NCBI RefSeq assembly: GCF_006717095.1
Contig: NZ_VFQE01000002.1
Span: forward strand, 806,001 to 870,000
Direction of reading: 5' to 3'
Source: Blastococcus colisei
GTDB lineage: Bacteria > Actinomycetota > Actinomycetes > Mycobacteriales > Geodermatophilaceae
DNA: 64,000 nt
In this document: piece after piece, positions 51,514 to 60,271 of the stretch
Position numbering within the stretch: position 1 is the first letter of the stretch
Layout: every line of letters starts with the position of its first letter
Notes under the pieces: generated by a model
What the model was told of the DNA's origin: nothing
What the model saw: only the letters and a program-made list of their open reading frames with translations
The model's database searches: none
Position numbers and translations under genes: made by a program

Positions 51514-52701
51514 ATGACCGATGCCCCGTCCACGCACCGCACCCGCATCCCGCGCGACCGCGAGCACGACTACACCGACGAGATGGCGCACAAGCGGCAG
51601 GCCTTCGTCGCCGAGCGCACCGGCGCCCACCTCGAGCACGTGAGCACCTACTCCTTCGACCCCGCCGTCCTGCCCGGCAACGTCGAGAACTTCACCGGCG
51701 TCGCCCAGGTCCCGATCGGCCTCGCCGGCCCGCTGACCGTCCGCGGCGAGCACGCCCAGGGCGACTTCTTCGTCCCGCTCGCGACGACCGAGGGCACGCT
51801 GGTCGCCAGCTACAACCGCGGCATGCGCCTCATCGGCGAGTGCGGCGGCGTGCGGACGACGGTCGTCGACGACCACATGCAGCGGGCACCGGCGTTCATC
51901 CTCGACGACGCCCTGCAGGCGCGGGAGTTCGGCCGGTGGGTGGACGAACACCTCGACGGCATCCGGACGGCGGCCGAGTCGACCACCCGCTCGGGGAAGC
52001 TCACCTACATCGGCCAGCACCAGATCGGCCCGCTGCGCTACCTGCGGGTCAACTACACGACCGGCGACGCGGCCGGCCAGAACATGACCGGCAAGGCGAC
52101 TCTCGCCGCCTGCGAGTGGATCCGCGAGAACCACCCCGACCACCCGCGCTACGTGCTGTCGGGCGCCATCGACACCGACAAGAAGCACTCGCAGATCAAC
52201 ATGCTCATGACCCGCGGGAAGCGGGTCGTGGCGGAGGTGACGATCCCGAACGAGGTGCTGAAGCGGGTCACCGGCGTCGACACCCGGCAGCTGTTCGAGT
52301 ACCGCCAGATCGGGATGGCCGGGGCGTTCATGTCCGGCGCGGCCTACAACGGCGCCCACGCCGCCAACGGCCTGACCGCCATGTTCATCGCCACCGGGCA
52401 GGACGTCGCCAACGTCGCCGAGTCGCACTCCGGCGTCACGTACGCGCAACTGCTGGAGAACGGCGACTACTACTGGTCGACGACGCTCACCTCGCTGATC
52501 GTGGCCACCTACGGCGGCGGCACCGGCCTGGCCACCCAGCGCGAGTGCCTGGAGATCCTCGGGTGCTACGGCGCGGGCAAGGTCAACAAGTTCGCCGAGG
52601 TCTGCGCCGGCGTCGTCCTGGCCGGCGACATCTCGCTGACCTCGGCGATCCTGGCCGGCGACTGGGTGACCAGCCACGACGCGCTCGGCCGCAACCGCTG
52701 A
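51514..52701 (+). CDS. Hydroxymethylglutaryl-CoA reductase, solitary
   Basis: A 395-residue protein: ENFTGVAQVPIGLAGPL (CoA-binding), ATTEGTLVASYNRGMRLI with the catalytic Glu, GDAAGQNMTG, a SGAIDTDKKHSQINML region with a catalytic Lys (DKK), and a GGGTGLATQRECLEILGCYGAGKVNKFAEV C-terminus. These match class I HMGR, with some altered positions (DAAGQNM for DAMGMNM). It would reduce HMG-CoA to mevalonate, yet no other mevalonate-pathway gene is near. GGAGAGG precedes the ATG. Confidence 0.85.
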   Translation: MTDAPSTHRTRIPRDREHDYTDEMAHKRQAFVAERTGAHLEHVSTYSFDPAVLPGNVENFTGVAQVPIGLAGPLTVRGEHAQGDFFVPLATTEGTLVASYNRGMRLIGECGGVRTTVVDDHMQRAPAFILDDALQAREFGRWVDEHLDGIRTAAESTTRSGKLTYIGQHQIGPLRYLRVNYTTGDAAGQNMTGKATLAACEWIRENHPDHPRYVLSGAIDTDKKHSQINMLMTRGKRVVAEVTIPNEVLKRVTGVDTRQLFEYRQIGMAGAFMSGAAYNGAHAANGLTAMFIATGQDVANVAESHSGVTYAQLLENGDYYWSTTLTSLIVATYGGGTGLATQRECLEILGCYGAGKVNKFAEVCAGVVLAGDISLTSAILAGDWVTSHDALGRNR

Positions 52702-52711
52702 CCCCGGCCAA

Positions 52712-52771
52712 GGCATAGGTACCTATACCTGCGTCGTGGACCCCGGGATGGGGGGTAAAGGTACCTATGCC
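52712..52771. repeat. 60-bp hairpin element, copy 1
   Basis: 18-bp arms 52712-52729 and 52754-52771 (core GGTACC in both) flank a 24-nt loop, with one mismatch. It lies between the convergent HMGR and small membrane genes and could act as a bidirectional terminator. A second copy is at 56548-56607. Confidence 0.8.
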
Positions 52772-52780
52772 TGGGTGGGA

Positions 52781-52936
52781 TCAGTCGACGGTCACGTCGT
52801 TGAAGGGCAGGTGGGGCTCAACCCACGGGAAGACGACGAACAGCAGCAGCGCCACGACGGCGAGCACGAGCACCAGCGCGGTCAGCGACCTGACCGCCGT
52901 CCCGCCGGGTAGGTGCCGCCAGATCCAGCCGTACAT
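52781..52936 (-). CDS. Sortase-partner small membrane protein
   Basis: A 51-residue protein: MYGWIWRHLPG, one helix (ALVLVLAVVALLLFVVFP), then WVEPHLPFNDVTVD and stop. The N-terminal WIWRHLPG and C-terminal EPHLPFNDVT blocks are shared with 32896-33093. In both loci it directly follows a class E sortase gene (14 nt here). The pairing suggests a sortase accessory subunit. I know no named family for it. Confidence 0.75.
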   Translation of the reverse strand: MYGWIWRHLPGGTAVRSLTALVLVLAVVALLLFVVFPWVEPHLPFNDVTVD

Positions 52937-52950
52937 GCAGTGCTCCTTCC

Positions 52951-53742
52951 TCAGCGCTCGGACAGGGCGGCCGGGCCGTTGGGCATGTCCGCCTTGCTGA
53001 TCGCTGCGCCGTCCAGGCGGGCGTGGATGATCAGCCGCTGCTCCGCCGAGTATCGGGGGTGACAGGTGGTCAGGGTCAGGTAGGCGCCGGTCGGAGCCGC
53101 GTTCTCCGCGGCGTTGGGGGTCGGTGAGATGACCTCGACGTCCTCCGGGCGGACGATCTGCCGACCCGGGATGCCGCTCGGATCGGCGGCGACGTCGCCC
53201 GTCGCGACGTCCCCGAGCATGCGGTAGACGAACCAGCTGTCCGCCGTCTCCACGACGATCGGGTCACCGGGCTGCAGCAGGTCGAGCTCCAGGAACGGTG
53301 ACCCCTTGCCCACCCGGTGCCCGGCGAAGGCGACGTTCCCCTGCTCTCCCGGCATCGCGGTGCCGGTGTAGTGACCGGGGCCCTGCGAGAGCTGCCTCTC
53401 CTGCGTGCCTTCGAGGACCACGCGCTCGTAGTCCAGGCCGAGGCGCGGGATGTGCAGGACGGCGAACGCGTCACCCAGCTTGCTCTCGTGCACGGGCACC
53501 GCCGCCGAGGGCGGGCGGTCCCAGTCCTCCTGCAGCTCATGGGCGAGCGCGACCTGCCGGCGGTCGGCGAGCACGTCGGTGACGACGAGCTCGTAGACCA
53601 CGAACAGCAGGACGACCAGCCCACCCGTGATCAGGAGTTCGCCTGCCGCCTGGACGACACCGACCCAGCGTGCCGGCGCACGCAGTGTCGTGGACGGCAC
53701 CGGCGGCGGGGCGACCCGCTCCATGGGCTGGGTGTGCGTCAT
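52951..53742 (-). CDS. Class E sortase
   Basis: A 263-residue protein: cytoplasmic N-terminus, one membrane helix near 33-55 (GELLITGGLVVLLFVVYELVV) and an extracellular sortase barrel. The catalytic residues are His142 (AFAGHRVGKG), Cys227 (LTLTTCHPRYS) and Arg236. Class E enzymes join LAxTG proteins to the cell wall. The likely substrate is the LAATG protein encoded just upstream. The start ATG 53742 lacks a clear ribosome site; ATG at residue 7 is an alternative. Confidence 0.93.
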   Translation of the reverse strand: MTHTQPMERVAPPPVPSTTLRAPARWVGVVQAAGELLITGGLVVLLFVVYELVVTDVLADRRQVALAHELQEDWDRPPSAAVPVHESKLGDAFAVLHIPRLGLDYERVVLEGTQERQLSQGPGHYTGTAMPGEQGNVAFAGHRVGKGSPFLELDLLQPGDPIVVETADSWFVYRMLGDVATGDVAADPSGIPGRQIVRPEDVEVISPTPNAAENAAPTGAYLTLTTCHPRYSAEQRLIIHARLDGAAISKADMPNGPAALSER

Positions 53743-53833
53743 TGCAGGTCCGTTCGTACGTGCGCGGTGGTGCGCGGAGGACGTGCGACGACCCGGGACC
53801 CGAGCCGGGTGGCTCGGGTCCCGGGTCGGGCGG

Positions 53834-55030
53834 TCAGGCGGCGGAGCGGCGACGGGCGACGACGATCAGGCCGGTCCCGAGCCCGAGGACGGCGAGACCA
53901 CCGATCGCGGGAAGGGTGACGTCGGCGCCGGTGGCGGCCAGCTTCGGACCGGTGACCGTCGCCGTCCCGGCCGCGGACACCGTCACTGCCAGGGTGGTGA
54001 AGCGCTGGTCGCCGTTGGTGTCGTAGCCGGAGGCGACGAGGGTGTGCTCCCCGGGCGCCAGGCCGGCCGGGACGGTGACGGTGGCGGTGAAGTTGCCCGA
54101 CGAGTCCGCGACGACCGTGGTCAGGACCTGGGGCTCGGAGTAGATGAGGAGCGTGACGGTCGACCCGGGCGCGTAGCCGGTGCCGGTCACGGTCATCGTC
54201 TTGCCGGCCTCGACCTTGCCCGACGAGCCGGCCGCCGGGGTCATGGGCCCGTTGGACGCCGGGACCGTGGCCGGGAAGGGGATCTTCCCGGTCGCGACCG
54301 GTGCCGCGTGGATGCCTCCGTTGCCTTCGGAGTCGATCGCGAAGACGCTCACCTGCCACTCAGAACCGAAGTCGGCGTCACCCGTGCAGGTGAGCACGTC
54401 GGCGGTGCTGTGGCAGAGAGAGTCACCCATCCCGCCGGCGTCCGGACCGGCCGGCTGGAACATGTAGGCGGCATAGCCGTCGACCGGGAAGGTGCCGGCG
54501 ACCGTCGGCGCGGACCAGCTGGCGGTCACCTTGCCCGGGGCCGTGGTGACCGTGAGGGCACCCGGCGCACCGATCGGCTTGGCGGGCGTGCCCTGGACCA
54601 CGTCGCTGTCGACACTCGGGCCCTGATCACTGGTTGCCCGCACGACGATGTCGTAGCTCTGACCGTTGATCAGGCCGGTGACCGTGCCGAAACGCTCGTT
54701 GTTGCCGTAGGGAGCATCGACGACGAACGGGTTCCAGGTGGAGCCGTTGTCGGTGCTGACCTCGTAGCCGGTGGTCTCGGCCTCGACGGCGGGGTCGTAG
54801 TAGCCGAGGAGGAAGGTGAGCGTCACCGAACCGTCGCCGACCTCGTAAACCTCGAGGTACCGGGGCGCGGTGGGGGCGGTGAGCGCCGCCGAGACCACGT
54901 CCTCGGTCGACACGGCGTCGCCCGGGGTGGCGCTCGCCACGCCGGCGACGCCGAGCAGCGCGGTGGACAGGCCGATCGTGCCGGCGGTCAGGAGACCGAG
55001 CGCACGACGGGGTGGTGACGTGAGCTGCAC
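53834..55030 (-). CDS. Surface protein with Fn3/Ig-like domains and LAATG sorting signal
   Basis: A 398-residue protein, GTG start with GAGGGAG upstream. Signal peptide (LGLLTAGTIGLSTALLGVAGVASA), two fibronectin-III-like domains (TAPRYLEVYEVGDGSVTLTF; GAPGALTVTTAPGKVTASWSAP), one Ig-like domain (VEAGKTMTVTGTGYAPGSTVTLLIYSEP). Then LAATG near 366, a hydrophobic helix and RRRSAA. It should be anchored by the adjacent class E sortase. The Ig-like domain is homologous to that of the island protein at 36864-37391. Confidence 0.88.
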   Translation of the reverse strand: MQLTSPPRRALGLLTAGTIGLSTALLGVAGVASATPGDAVSTEDVVSAALTAPTAPRYLEVYEVGDGSVTLTFLLGYYDPAVEAETTGYEVSTDNGSTWNPFVVDAPYGNNERFGTVTGLINGQSYDIVVRATSDQGPSVDSDVVQGTPAKPIGAPGALTVTTAPGKVTASWSAPTVAGTFPVDGYAAYMFQPAGPDAGGMGDSLCHSTADVLTCTGDADFGSEWQVSVFAIDSEGNGGIHAAPVATGKIPFPATVPASNGPMTPAAGSSGKVEAGKTMTVTGTGYAPGSTVTLLIYSEPQVLTTVVADSSGNFTATVTVPAGLAPGEHTLVASGYDTNGDQRFTTLAVTVSAAGTATVTGPKLAATGADVTLPAIGGLAVLGLGTGLIVVARRRSAA

Positions 55031-55051
55031 GTCGGCTCCCTCAGTTGACCC

Positions 55052-55080
55052 GGATCGCCGGGGCGGTGGCCCGGCGATCC
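55052..55080. terminator. Perfect 11-bp hairpin before the surface-protein gene
   Basis: GGATCGCCGGG (55052-55062) pairs with CCCGGCGATCC (55070-55080) over a 7-nt loop. It may end transcripts from the acyl-CoA dehydrogenase gene, or lie in the leader of the surface-protein mRNA. Confidence 0.45.
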
Positions 55081-55281
55081 GGACGGCGGAACGAGACCAT
55101 GGGGGGTGCGACCGGAACGGCGCCGCCACGCCCGAGTCCACCAGTGGGTCACGGCGTTATGGGATCGTTATTCCGAAGGCGTATGTGCAGGTCAGCGCGT
55201 CGGCACATCCAGGCGAGAACCGACAGGTCCGGTACCGGGCTGTTGTCTACAACCGTGCACGATCGCCGGGCCGGTCGCGCG

Positions 55282-56496
55282 TCAGCGGACGTGCACGCCG
55301 GAGATCGTGCGGGCGATGACCAGCCGCTGGATCTCCGAGGTGCCCTCGAAGATCGTGTAGATCTTGGCGTCCCGGGCCATCCGCTCGACCGGGTACTCGC
55401 GCGTGTAGCCGTTGCCACCGAGGATCTGCATGGCCTTCTCGGTGACCCGGACGGCGGTCTCCCCGGCGACGAGCTTGGACATCGACCCCTCGGCGGCGGT
55501 GAACTGCTGGCCGTTGCGCGCCATCCACGCCGCACGCCACACCAGCAGCCGGGCGGCGTCGATGGAGGTCTTCATGTCGGCGAGCAGGAACGCGATCGCC
55601 TGGTTCTCGATGATCGGCCGGCCGAACTGCACCCGCTGCCTGGCGTAGTCGAGCGCGTAGTCGTAGGCGGCCCGCGCCACCCCGACCGCCTGCGCACCGA
55701 CGGCGGGACGGGTGCGCTCGAACGTGGCCATGGACGGCTGGGTACGGCCGCTCTTCACGCCCTCGCGCGCCCGTGCCAACCGTTCCTCGAGCTTCTCGCG
55801 ACCACCGAGCAGGTAGTTGCCGGGGATCCGGCAGCCGTCGAGCACGACCTCGGCGGTGTGCGAGGCGCGGATGCCGTGCTTGAGGAACTTCTGCCCCTGG
55901 GCGATCCCCTTCGTACCCGGGGGGACGACGAAGCTGGCGTGGCCCCGGGCCTTCAGTTCGGGGTCGACGACGGCGGTGACCACGTGGATGTCGGCGATCC
56001 CGCCGTTGGTGGCCCAGGTCTTGGCGCCGGTGAGCACCCATTCGTCGGTCGCCTCGTCGTAGACCGCCCGTGTGCGCATCGCCCCGACGTCGGAACCGGC
56101 GTCGGGCTCCGAGGAGCAGAACGCGGCGACCTTCGGCTCCTCCACGGTGCCGAACATGGCGGGGATCCACTGTCCGACCTGCTCGTCGGTGCCGTTCGCG
56201 CGCACGGAGGCCGCCGCGAGGGTGGTGCCGACGATCGCCAGCCCGATCCCGGCGTCACCCCAGAAGAGCTCCTCCATGGTGAGCGGGATGCCGAGGCCGG
56301 ACTCGTCGAACCACTGGGTGGCGAAGAAGTCGAGGGAGTAGAGCCCGATCTTCGCGGCCTCCTGCAGCACCGGCCAGGGGAACGCCTCGCGCTCGTCGTA
56401 CTCGGCGGCCGCGGGGCGTACGACGTTCGCGGCGAAGTCGTGCACCCACTTCTGCAGCTCGAGCTGGTCCTCGGTCAGGTCGAACGAGACGGCCAT
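55282..56496 (-). CDS. Acyl-CoA dehydrogenase
   Basis: A 404-residue protein: N-terminal helices from [19 protein letters not shown], then [21 protein letters not shown] and [18 protein letters not shown] (flavin/substrate binding). The C-terminal domain has [40 protein letters not shown], with the catalytic Glu in [15 protein letters not shown] precedes the ATG. It introduces the first double bond in beta-oxidation and lies downstream of the dehydratase/reductase/thiolase genes. Confidence 0.94.
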   Translation of the reverse strand: MAVSFDLTEDQLELQKWVHDFAANVVRPAAAEYDEREAFPWPVLQEAAKIGLYSLDFFATQWFDESGLGIPLTMEELFWGDAGIGLAIVGTTLAAASVRANGTDEQVGQWIPAMFGTVEEPKVAAFCSSEPDAGSDVGAMRTRAVYDEATDEWVLTGAKTWATNGGIADIHVVTAVVDPELKARGHASFVVPPGTKGIAQGQKFLKHGIRASHTAEVVLDGCRIPGNYLLGGREKLEERLARAREGVKSGRTQPSMATFERTRPAVGAQAVGVARAAYDYALDYARQRVQFGRPIIENQAIAFLLADMKTSIDAARLLVWRAAWMARNGQQFTAAEGSMSKLVAGETAVRVTEKAMQILGGNGYTREYPVERMARDAKIYTIFEGTSEIQRLVIARTISGVHVR

Positions 56497-56547
56497 GCGG
56501 GCCCTCCTGTGCTCGTGTCGTTGGGCGCGCGTCGTCTCCGCGCCATA

Positions 56548-56607
56548 GGCATAGGAACCTTTACCTATGTCCTGGGCGCCCCGAACGGGGGTAAAGGTTC
56601 CTATGCC
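56548..56607. repeat. 60-bp hairpin element, copy 2
   Basis: 18-bp arms 56548-56565 and 56590-56607 are perfectly complementary around a 24-nt loop. The core is GGAACC/GGTTCC instead of GGTACC in copy 1, so both arms changed together. It lies between co-directional genes, so it is not only a convergent-gene terminator. Confidence 0.85.
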
Positions 56608-56612
56608 TGCGG

Positions 56613-57467
56613 TCAGGCGGGGCGGATCGTCGCGACGACGTGCTCGGTGCCGCTCGTGGCGTTGCGGACGGCGGCGTCCCAGCCGCCGTCGGCCTGCGCC
56701 GTGGACAGGGTGACGGTCGACGGCAGGAACAGCGGCTTGCGGAATTCGACGTCGATGCTCAGCGCGTCCGGCAGCCGGCCCGCCAACGCTCCCAGCACGC
56801 GGGCCTTCACCCACATGCCGTGGGCGATCGCCCGCTTGAAGCCGAACGCCTTCGCGGTCAGTCCCGACAGGTGGATCGGGTTCACGTCGCCGGAGACCTT
56901 GGCGTAGCGGCGTCCGGCGTCGTCCGGGATCCGCCAGGTGGCGGCCGCCCGCTCCAGGTCGCCGACGGCGACCTCGACGTCGGCCTCCGGCGCGCCCTCG
57001 GGCGCCTTCGCGCCGCGGGAGAGGTAGGTGGAGCGCGAGCGCCACACCTCCTGGCCGCCGGCCGTGGCCGCCGCGCACAGGTCGACGGCGGCGCCACTGC
57101 GGTGGGTCGCGAAGTTCTCGGCCCACACCTCGAGGTCCAGCCGGGCGTCGGCGCCGACCGGCCACAGCACGTCGATCCGGTTGCGCACGTGCACCAGCCC
57201 CGGCAGCGCCAGGGGGAACGAGCGGTCGCTCATCAGCGCCATCTGCAGCGGGAAGGTGAGCATGTGCGGGTACGTCGCTGGCAGGACGTCGTTCAGCGGC
57301 AGCCGGCAGACCCGCGTGTACGCGGCGAGGTGGGCCGGATCGACCTGGACGCCCCTGCGCGCGAGGTGGGTGTCGGGGAGGTCGCCGCCCCGTCCCCGTG
57401 CCGTGACGGCGGCCTTCGCGTACAGCTTGCCGAGGTTCGGCGCCTCGTCCAGGACGGTGACGGCCAT
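56613..57467 (-). CDS. MaoC-like 3-hydroxyacyl dehydratase (HtdX type)
   Basis: A 284-residue double hot-dog protein. The catalytic motif [32 protein letters not shown] near 200-230 contains the hydratase Asp and His. The N-terminal half has lost this motif ([27 protein letters not shown]). It follows the FabG4-type gene with a 1-nt gap. The pair matches mycobacterial htdX-fabG4 (Rv0241c-Rv0242c), known from memory. It interconverts 3-hydroxyacyl and enoyl thioesters. Confidence 0.9.
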   Translation of the reverse strand: MAVTVLDEAPNLGKLYAKAAVTARGRGGDLPDTHLARRGVQVDPAHLAAYTRVCRLPLNDVLPATYPHMLTFPLQMALMSDRSFPLALPGLVHVRNRIDVLWPVGADARLDLEVWAENFATHRSGAAVDLCAAATAGGQEVWRSRSTYLSRGAKAPEGAPEADVEVAVGDLERAAATWRIPDDAGRRYAKVSGDVNPIHLSGLTAKAFGFKRAIAHGMWVKARVLGALAGRLPDALSIDVEFRKPLFLPSTVTLSTAQADGGWDAAVRNATSGTEHVVATIRPA

Positions 57468-57468
57468 G

Positions 57469-58821
57469 TCAGGCGCCCAGCATCGACTGGCCGCAGACCC
57501 GCACGGTCTGGCCGTTGACACCGGCGCTGCCCGGCTGCGTCAGCCAGGCGATCGTCTCGGCGACGTCGACCGGCAGCCCGCCCTGCTGCAGCGAGTTGAT
57601 CCGCGAGCCGATCTCGCGGGTGCCGAAGGGCATCTTCGCCGTCATCTCGGTGACGATGAAGCCCGGCGCGACGGCGTTGATCGTGGCGTTCCGCTCGGCG
57701 AACTGCGGCGCCCACGCCCGCACCATGCCGATGACGCCGGCCTTGCTCGCCGCGTAGTTGGTCTGCCCGCGGTTGCCGGCGATGCCCGATTGCGAGCTCA
57801 CGCAGACGACCCGCGCGCCCGGCTTGAAGACGTCGCCGTCCAGCAGCGCCTGGGTGATGTCCAGCATCGCCTGGAGGTTGACCGCCATGACGGAGTTCCA
57901 GCGGGCGGCGTCCATGTTGACCAGCAGCTTGTCGCGGGTGATCCCGGCGTTGTGGACGACGACGTCGACCCCGCCGTGCCGCTCCTCGAGGTGCTCGATC
58001 AGCCGCTGGGCCGCGTCGGACGCGGTGATGTCGAGCTGCAGCGCCGTCCCGCCGATCTCGTTGGCGACCTCGGCCAGCTTGTCGCCGGCGGCGGGGATGT
58101 CGACGGCGACGACGTGCGCGCCGTCCCGGGCCATGACCTTCGCGATCGCGGCGCCGATGCCGCGCGCGGCACCGGTGACGACGGCGACCTTGCCGGCCAG
58201 CGGCTTCTCGTCGTCGGCGGCGACCGGGATGTCGGCCGAGGAGACGCTCATGACCTGGCCGTCGACGTAGGCCGAGCGGCCGGAGAGGAAGAACCGCACC
58301 GGCGAGGCGATGGAGCCCTCGGCTCCCACGGGGACGTGGACCAGGTTCGCCGTCGAGCCGCCGCGGAGCTCCTTCGCGATGGAGCGGACCAGTCCGTCCA
58401 GCGCCTGGCGGGCGGCCGCCTGCGCCGGGGAGTCCGCGTCGGAGGGCGGGTCGGCCAGGATCAGCACCCGCCCGGTGGCCCGGAGCCGCTTGACGGCGGG
58501 GGCGAGGAAGTCGTGCGCGCTGGCCAGGTCGGCCGGGGTGCGCAGACCGGTGGCGTCCAGGATCACCGCGGCCGGCTTCTCGCCGTCGGTCGCGCCGTCG
58601 GCGGTGACCGGCGACTGGACGTGCACCCCCTCGGCGCGCAGGAGCTCGGTCAGCGCGTCACGAAGCCGCCCCTCCCCCGCCGAGCCGATGACCGCCGGGC
58701 CCGGCAGCAGCGGCTGGCCCGGCTCGTAGCGGCGGAGGACCGCCGGCCGGGGCAGGCCGAGGTTCTCGGTGATGGTGGTGCCGAAGCCGGAGTTCGCGAA
58801 GTCGCGGTACCAGTCGCTCAC
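57469..58821 (-). CDS. fabG4: Long FabG4-type 3-oxoacyl reductase
   Basis: A 450-residue protein, about twice the normal FabG length. The N-terminal half is a degenerate Rossmann domain without an active site. The C-terminal half has TGAARGIGAAIA, HNAGITRDK, Ser in VCVSSQSG and YAASK (NYAASKAGVIGMV), so it is an intact SDR. This two-domain form is FabG4 (HMwFabG) of actinobacteria, NADH-dependent on CoA substrates. GTG start; GGAAGG upstream. Two palindromes lie just before it. Confidence 0.93.
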   Translation of the reverse strand: MSDWYRDFANSGFGTTITENLGLPRPAVLRRYEPGQPLLPGPAVIGSAGEGRLRDALTELLRAEGVHVQSPVTADGATDGEKPAAVILDATGLRTPADLASAHDFLAPAVKRLRATGRVLILADPPSDADSPAQAAARQALDGLVRSIAKELRGGSTANLVHVPVGAEGSIASPVRFFLSGRSAYVDGQVMSVSSADIPVAADDEKPLAGKVAVVTGAARGIGAAIAKVMARDGAHVVAVDIPAAGDKLAEVANEIGGTALQLDITASDAAQRLIEHLEERHGGVDVVVHNAGITRDKLLVNMDAARWNSVMAVNLQAMLDITQALLDGDVFKPGARVVCVSSQSGIAGNRGQTNYAASKAGVIGMVRAWAPQFAERNATINAVAPGFIVTEMTAKMPFGTREIGSRINSLQQGGLPVDVAETIAWLTQPGSAGVNGQTVRVCGQSMLGA

Positions 58822-58848
58822 GGTTCTGGGGTTCCTTCCGAGAGGAGA

Positions 58849-58868
58849 GCGTTTATGGCCATAAACGC
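58849..58868. repeat. 20-bp palindrome, intergenic copy 1
   Basis: Exact copy of the palindrome at 46885-46904, 27 nt upstream of the fabG4 start, within the mRNA leader. Confidence 0.9.
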
Positions 58869-58899
58869 CGGGAGGGGGCCAACGGCCGGGGCGTTCGGG

Positions 58900-58919
58900 G
58901 CGTTTATGGCCATAAACGC
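58900..58919. repeat. 20-bp palindrome, intergenic copy 2
   Basis: Second exact copy, 31 nt after the first, directly before the thiolase stop codon. The pair occupies nearly the whole fadA-fabG4 gap. Confidence 0.9.
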
Positions 58920-58927
58920 CCCTCGGG

Positions 58928-60211
58928 TCAGGACTCGAGGATGGCGACGACGCCCTGGCCGCCGGCGGCGCAGATGGAGATGAGTCCACGCTTGCCCGGG
59001 CCGGCCTCGTGCAGCTGCTTGGCCAGCTGGGCGACGATCCGGCCGCCGGTCGCCGCGAACGGGTGCCCGGCGGCCAGCGAGGAGCCGTTGACGTTGAGCT
59101 TCGACGGGTCGATCGGCCCCAGCGGGGCGTCGAGGCCGAGCTTCGTCTTGCAGAAGTCCTCGTCCTCCCAGGCCTTCAGCGTCGCGAGCACGGTGGAGGC
59201 GAACGCCTCGTGGATCTCGTAGAAGTCGAAGTCCTGCAGCGACAGGCCGTTGCGGGCCAGCATCACCGGCATCGCGTAGACCGGCGCCATCAGCAGGCCC
59301 TCGCCGCCGTGCACGTAGTCGACGGCGGCGGTCTGCGCGTCGACCAGGTGGGCGAGCACCGGCAGGCCGTTCTCGGCGGCCCACTCGTCGGAGGCGAGCA
59401 GCACGGTCGAGGCGCCGTCGGTGAGCGGCGTGGAGTTGCCCGCCGTCATCGTGGCGCCCTCCCCCTTGCCGAAGACCGGCTCGAGCTTCGCGAGCTTCTC
59501 GACCGAGGAGTCCGGCCGCAGGTTGTTGTCGCGAGCCAGCCCCAGGAACGGGGTGACCAGGTCGTCGAAGAAGCCGCGGTCGTAGGCGGCGGCCATGTTC
59601 CGGTGCGAGCGGACGGCGAGCTCGTCCTGCTCCTCGCGGCCGATCTGCCACTCCTCGGCGGTGATGGCGGCGTGGTCGCCCATGGCCAGGCCGGTGCGCG
59701 GCTCGGCGTTGCGCGGGATCTCGGGGACGAGCTGACCGGGGCGGATCCTGCCGATCGCCTTCAGCCGGTCCTGCAGCGTCCTGGCGTTGTTCAGGGAGAT
59801 GAGCACCCGCCGCAGGTCGTCGCCGACGGCCAGCGGCGCGTCGGAGGTGGTGTCGACGCCGCCGGCGATGCCGGACTCGATCTGACCCAGCGCGATCTTG
59901 TTGGCGACGAGGATCGCGGCCTCGAGGCCGGTGCCGCACGCCTGCTGCACGTCGTAGGCCGGGGTGGTGGCCGAGAGCTTCGACCCGAGCACGGACTCCC
60001 GCGTCAGGTTGAAGTCGCGGGCGTGCTTGAGGACGGCGCCGGCGACGACCTCGCCCAACTGCTTGCCCTGCAGCCCGAAGCGGGCGACCAGGCCGTCGAT
60101 CGTCGCGGTGAGCATGTCCTGGTTGGACGCCTGGGCGTAGGCGGAGGTGGAGCGCGCGAACGGGATCCGGTTCCCGCCGACGATTGCGGCCTTGCGGGTC
60201 AGGGCTGCCAT
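58928..60211 (-). CDS. fadA2: Acetyl-CoA C-acyltransferase (FadA2 type)
   Basis: A 427-residue thiolase: nucleophile Cys in VQQACGTGLEAAI near 92, His in FYEIHEAFASTVL near 337, NVNGSSLAAGHPFAATGGR with the second His, and CAAGGQGVVAI with the second Cys. GGAGG precedes the ATG. It cleaves 3-oxoacyl-CoA. The neighbours FabG4, HtdX and acyl-CoA dehydrogenase make a near-complete beta-oxidation set, probably controlled by the divergent TetR protein. Confidence 0.95.
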   Translation of the reverse strand: MAALTRKAAIVGGNRIPFARSTSAYAQASNQDMLTATIDGLVARFGLQGKQLGEVVAGAVLKHARDFNLTRESVLGSKLSATTPAYDVQQACGTGLEAAILVANKIALGQIESGIAGGVDTTSDAPLAVGDDLRRVLISLNNARTLQDRLKAIGRIRPGQLVPEIPRNAEPRTGLAMGDHAAITAEEWQIGREEQDELAVRSHRNMAAAYDRGFFDDLVTPFLGLARDNNLRPDSSVEKLAKLEPVFGKGEGATMTAGNSTPLTDGASTVLLASDEWAAENGLPVLAHLVDAQTAAVDYVHGGEGLLMAPVYAMPVMLARNGLSLQDFDFYEIHEAFASTVLATLKAWEDEDFCKTKLGLDAPLGPIDPSKLNVNGSSLAAGHPFAATGGRIVAQLAKQLHEAGPGKRGLISICAAGGQGVVAILES

Positions 60212-60241
60212 CGGAACCTCCGGGGTCGGGTGGGTTGGCCG

Positions 60242-60262
60242 GTACTCAGAGTACGCGGTACT
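60242..60262. promoter_or_regulatory. TetR operator overlapping the tetR promoter
   Basis: Three alternating half-sites, GTACT-CAG-AGTAC-GCG-GTACT, form two overlapping inverted repeats. On the plus strand TTGGCC (60235-60240) and TACTAT (60259-60264) make a promoter with an 18-nt spacer whose start would coincide with ATG 60272. Binding here would block both divergent genes. Confidence 0.65.
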
Positions 60263-60271
60263 ATGCTTCAC

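Noticed and set aside
55242-55253. GTTGT-CT-ACAAC inverted repeat as a GntR operator
   Set aside because: It lies downstream of the acyl-CoA dehydrogenase gene and no GntR gene is near; too short to support alone.
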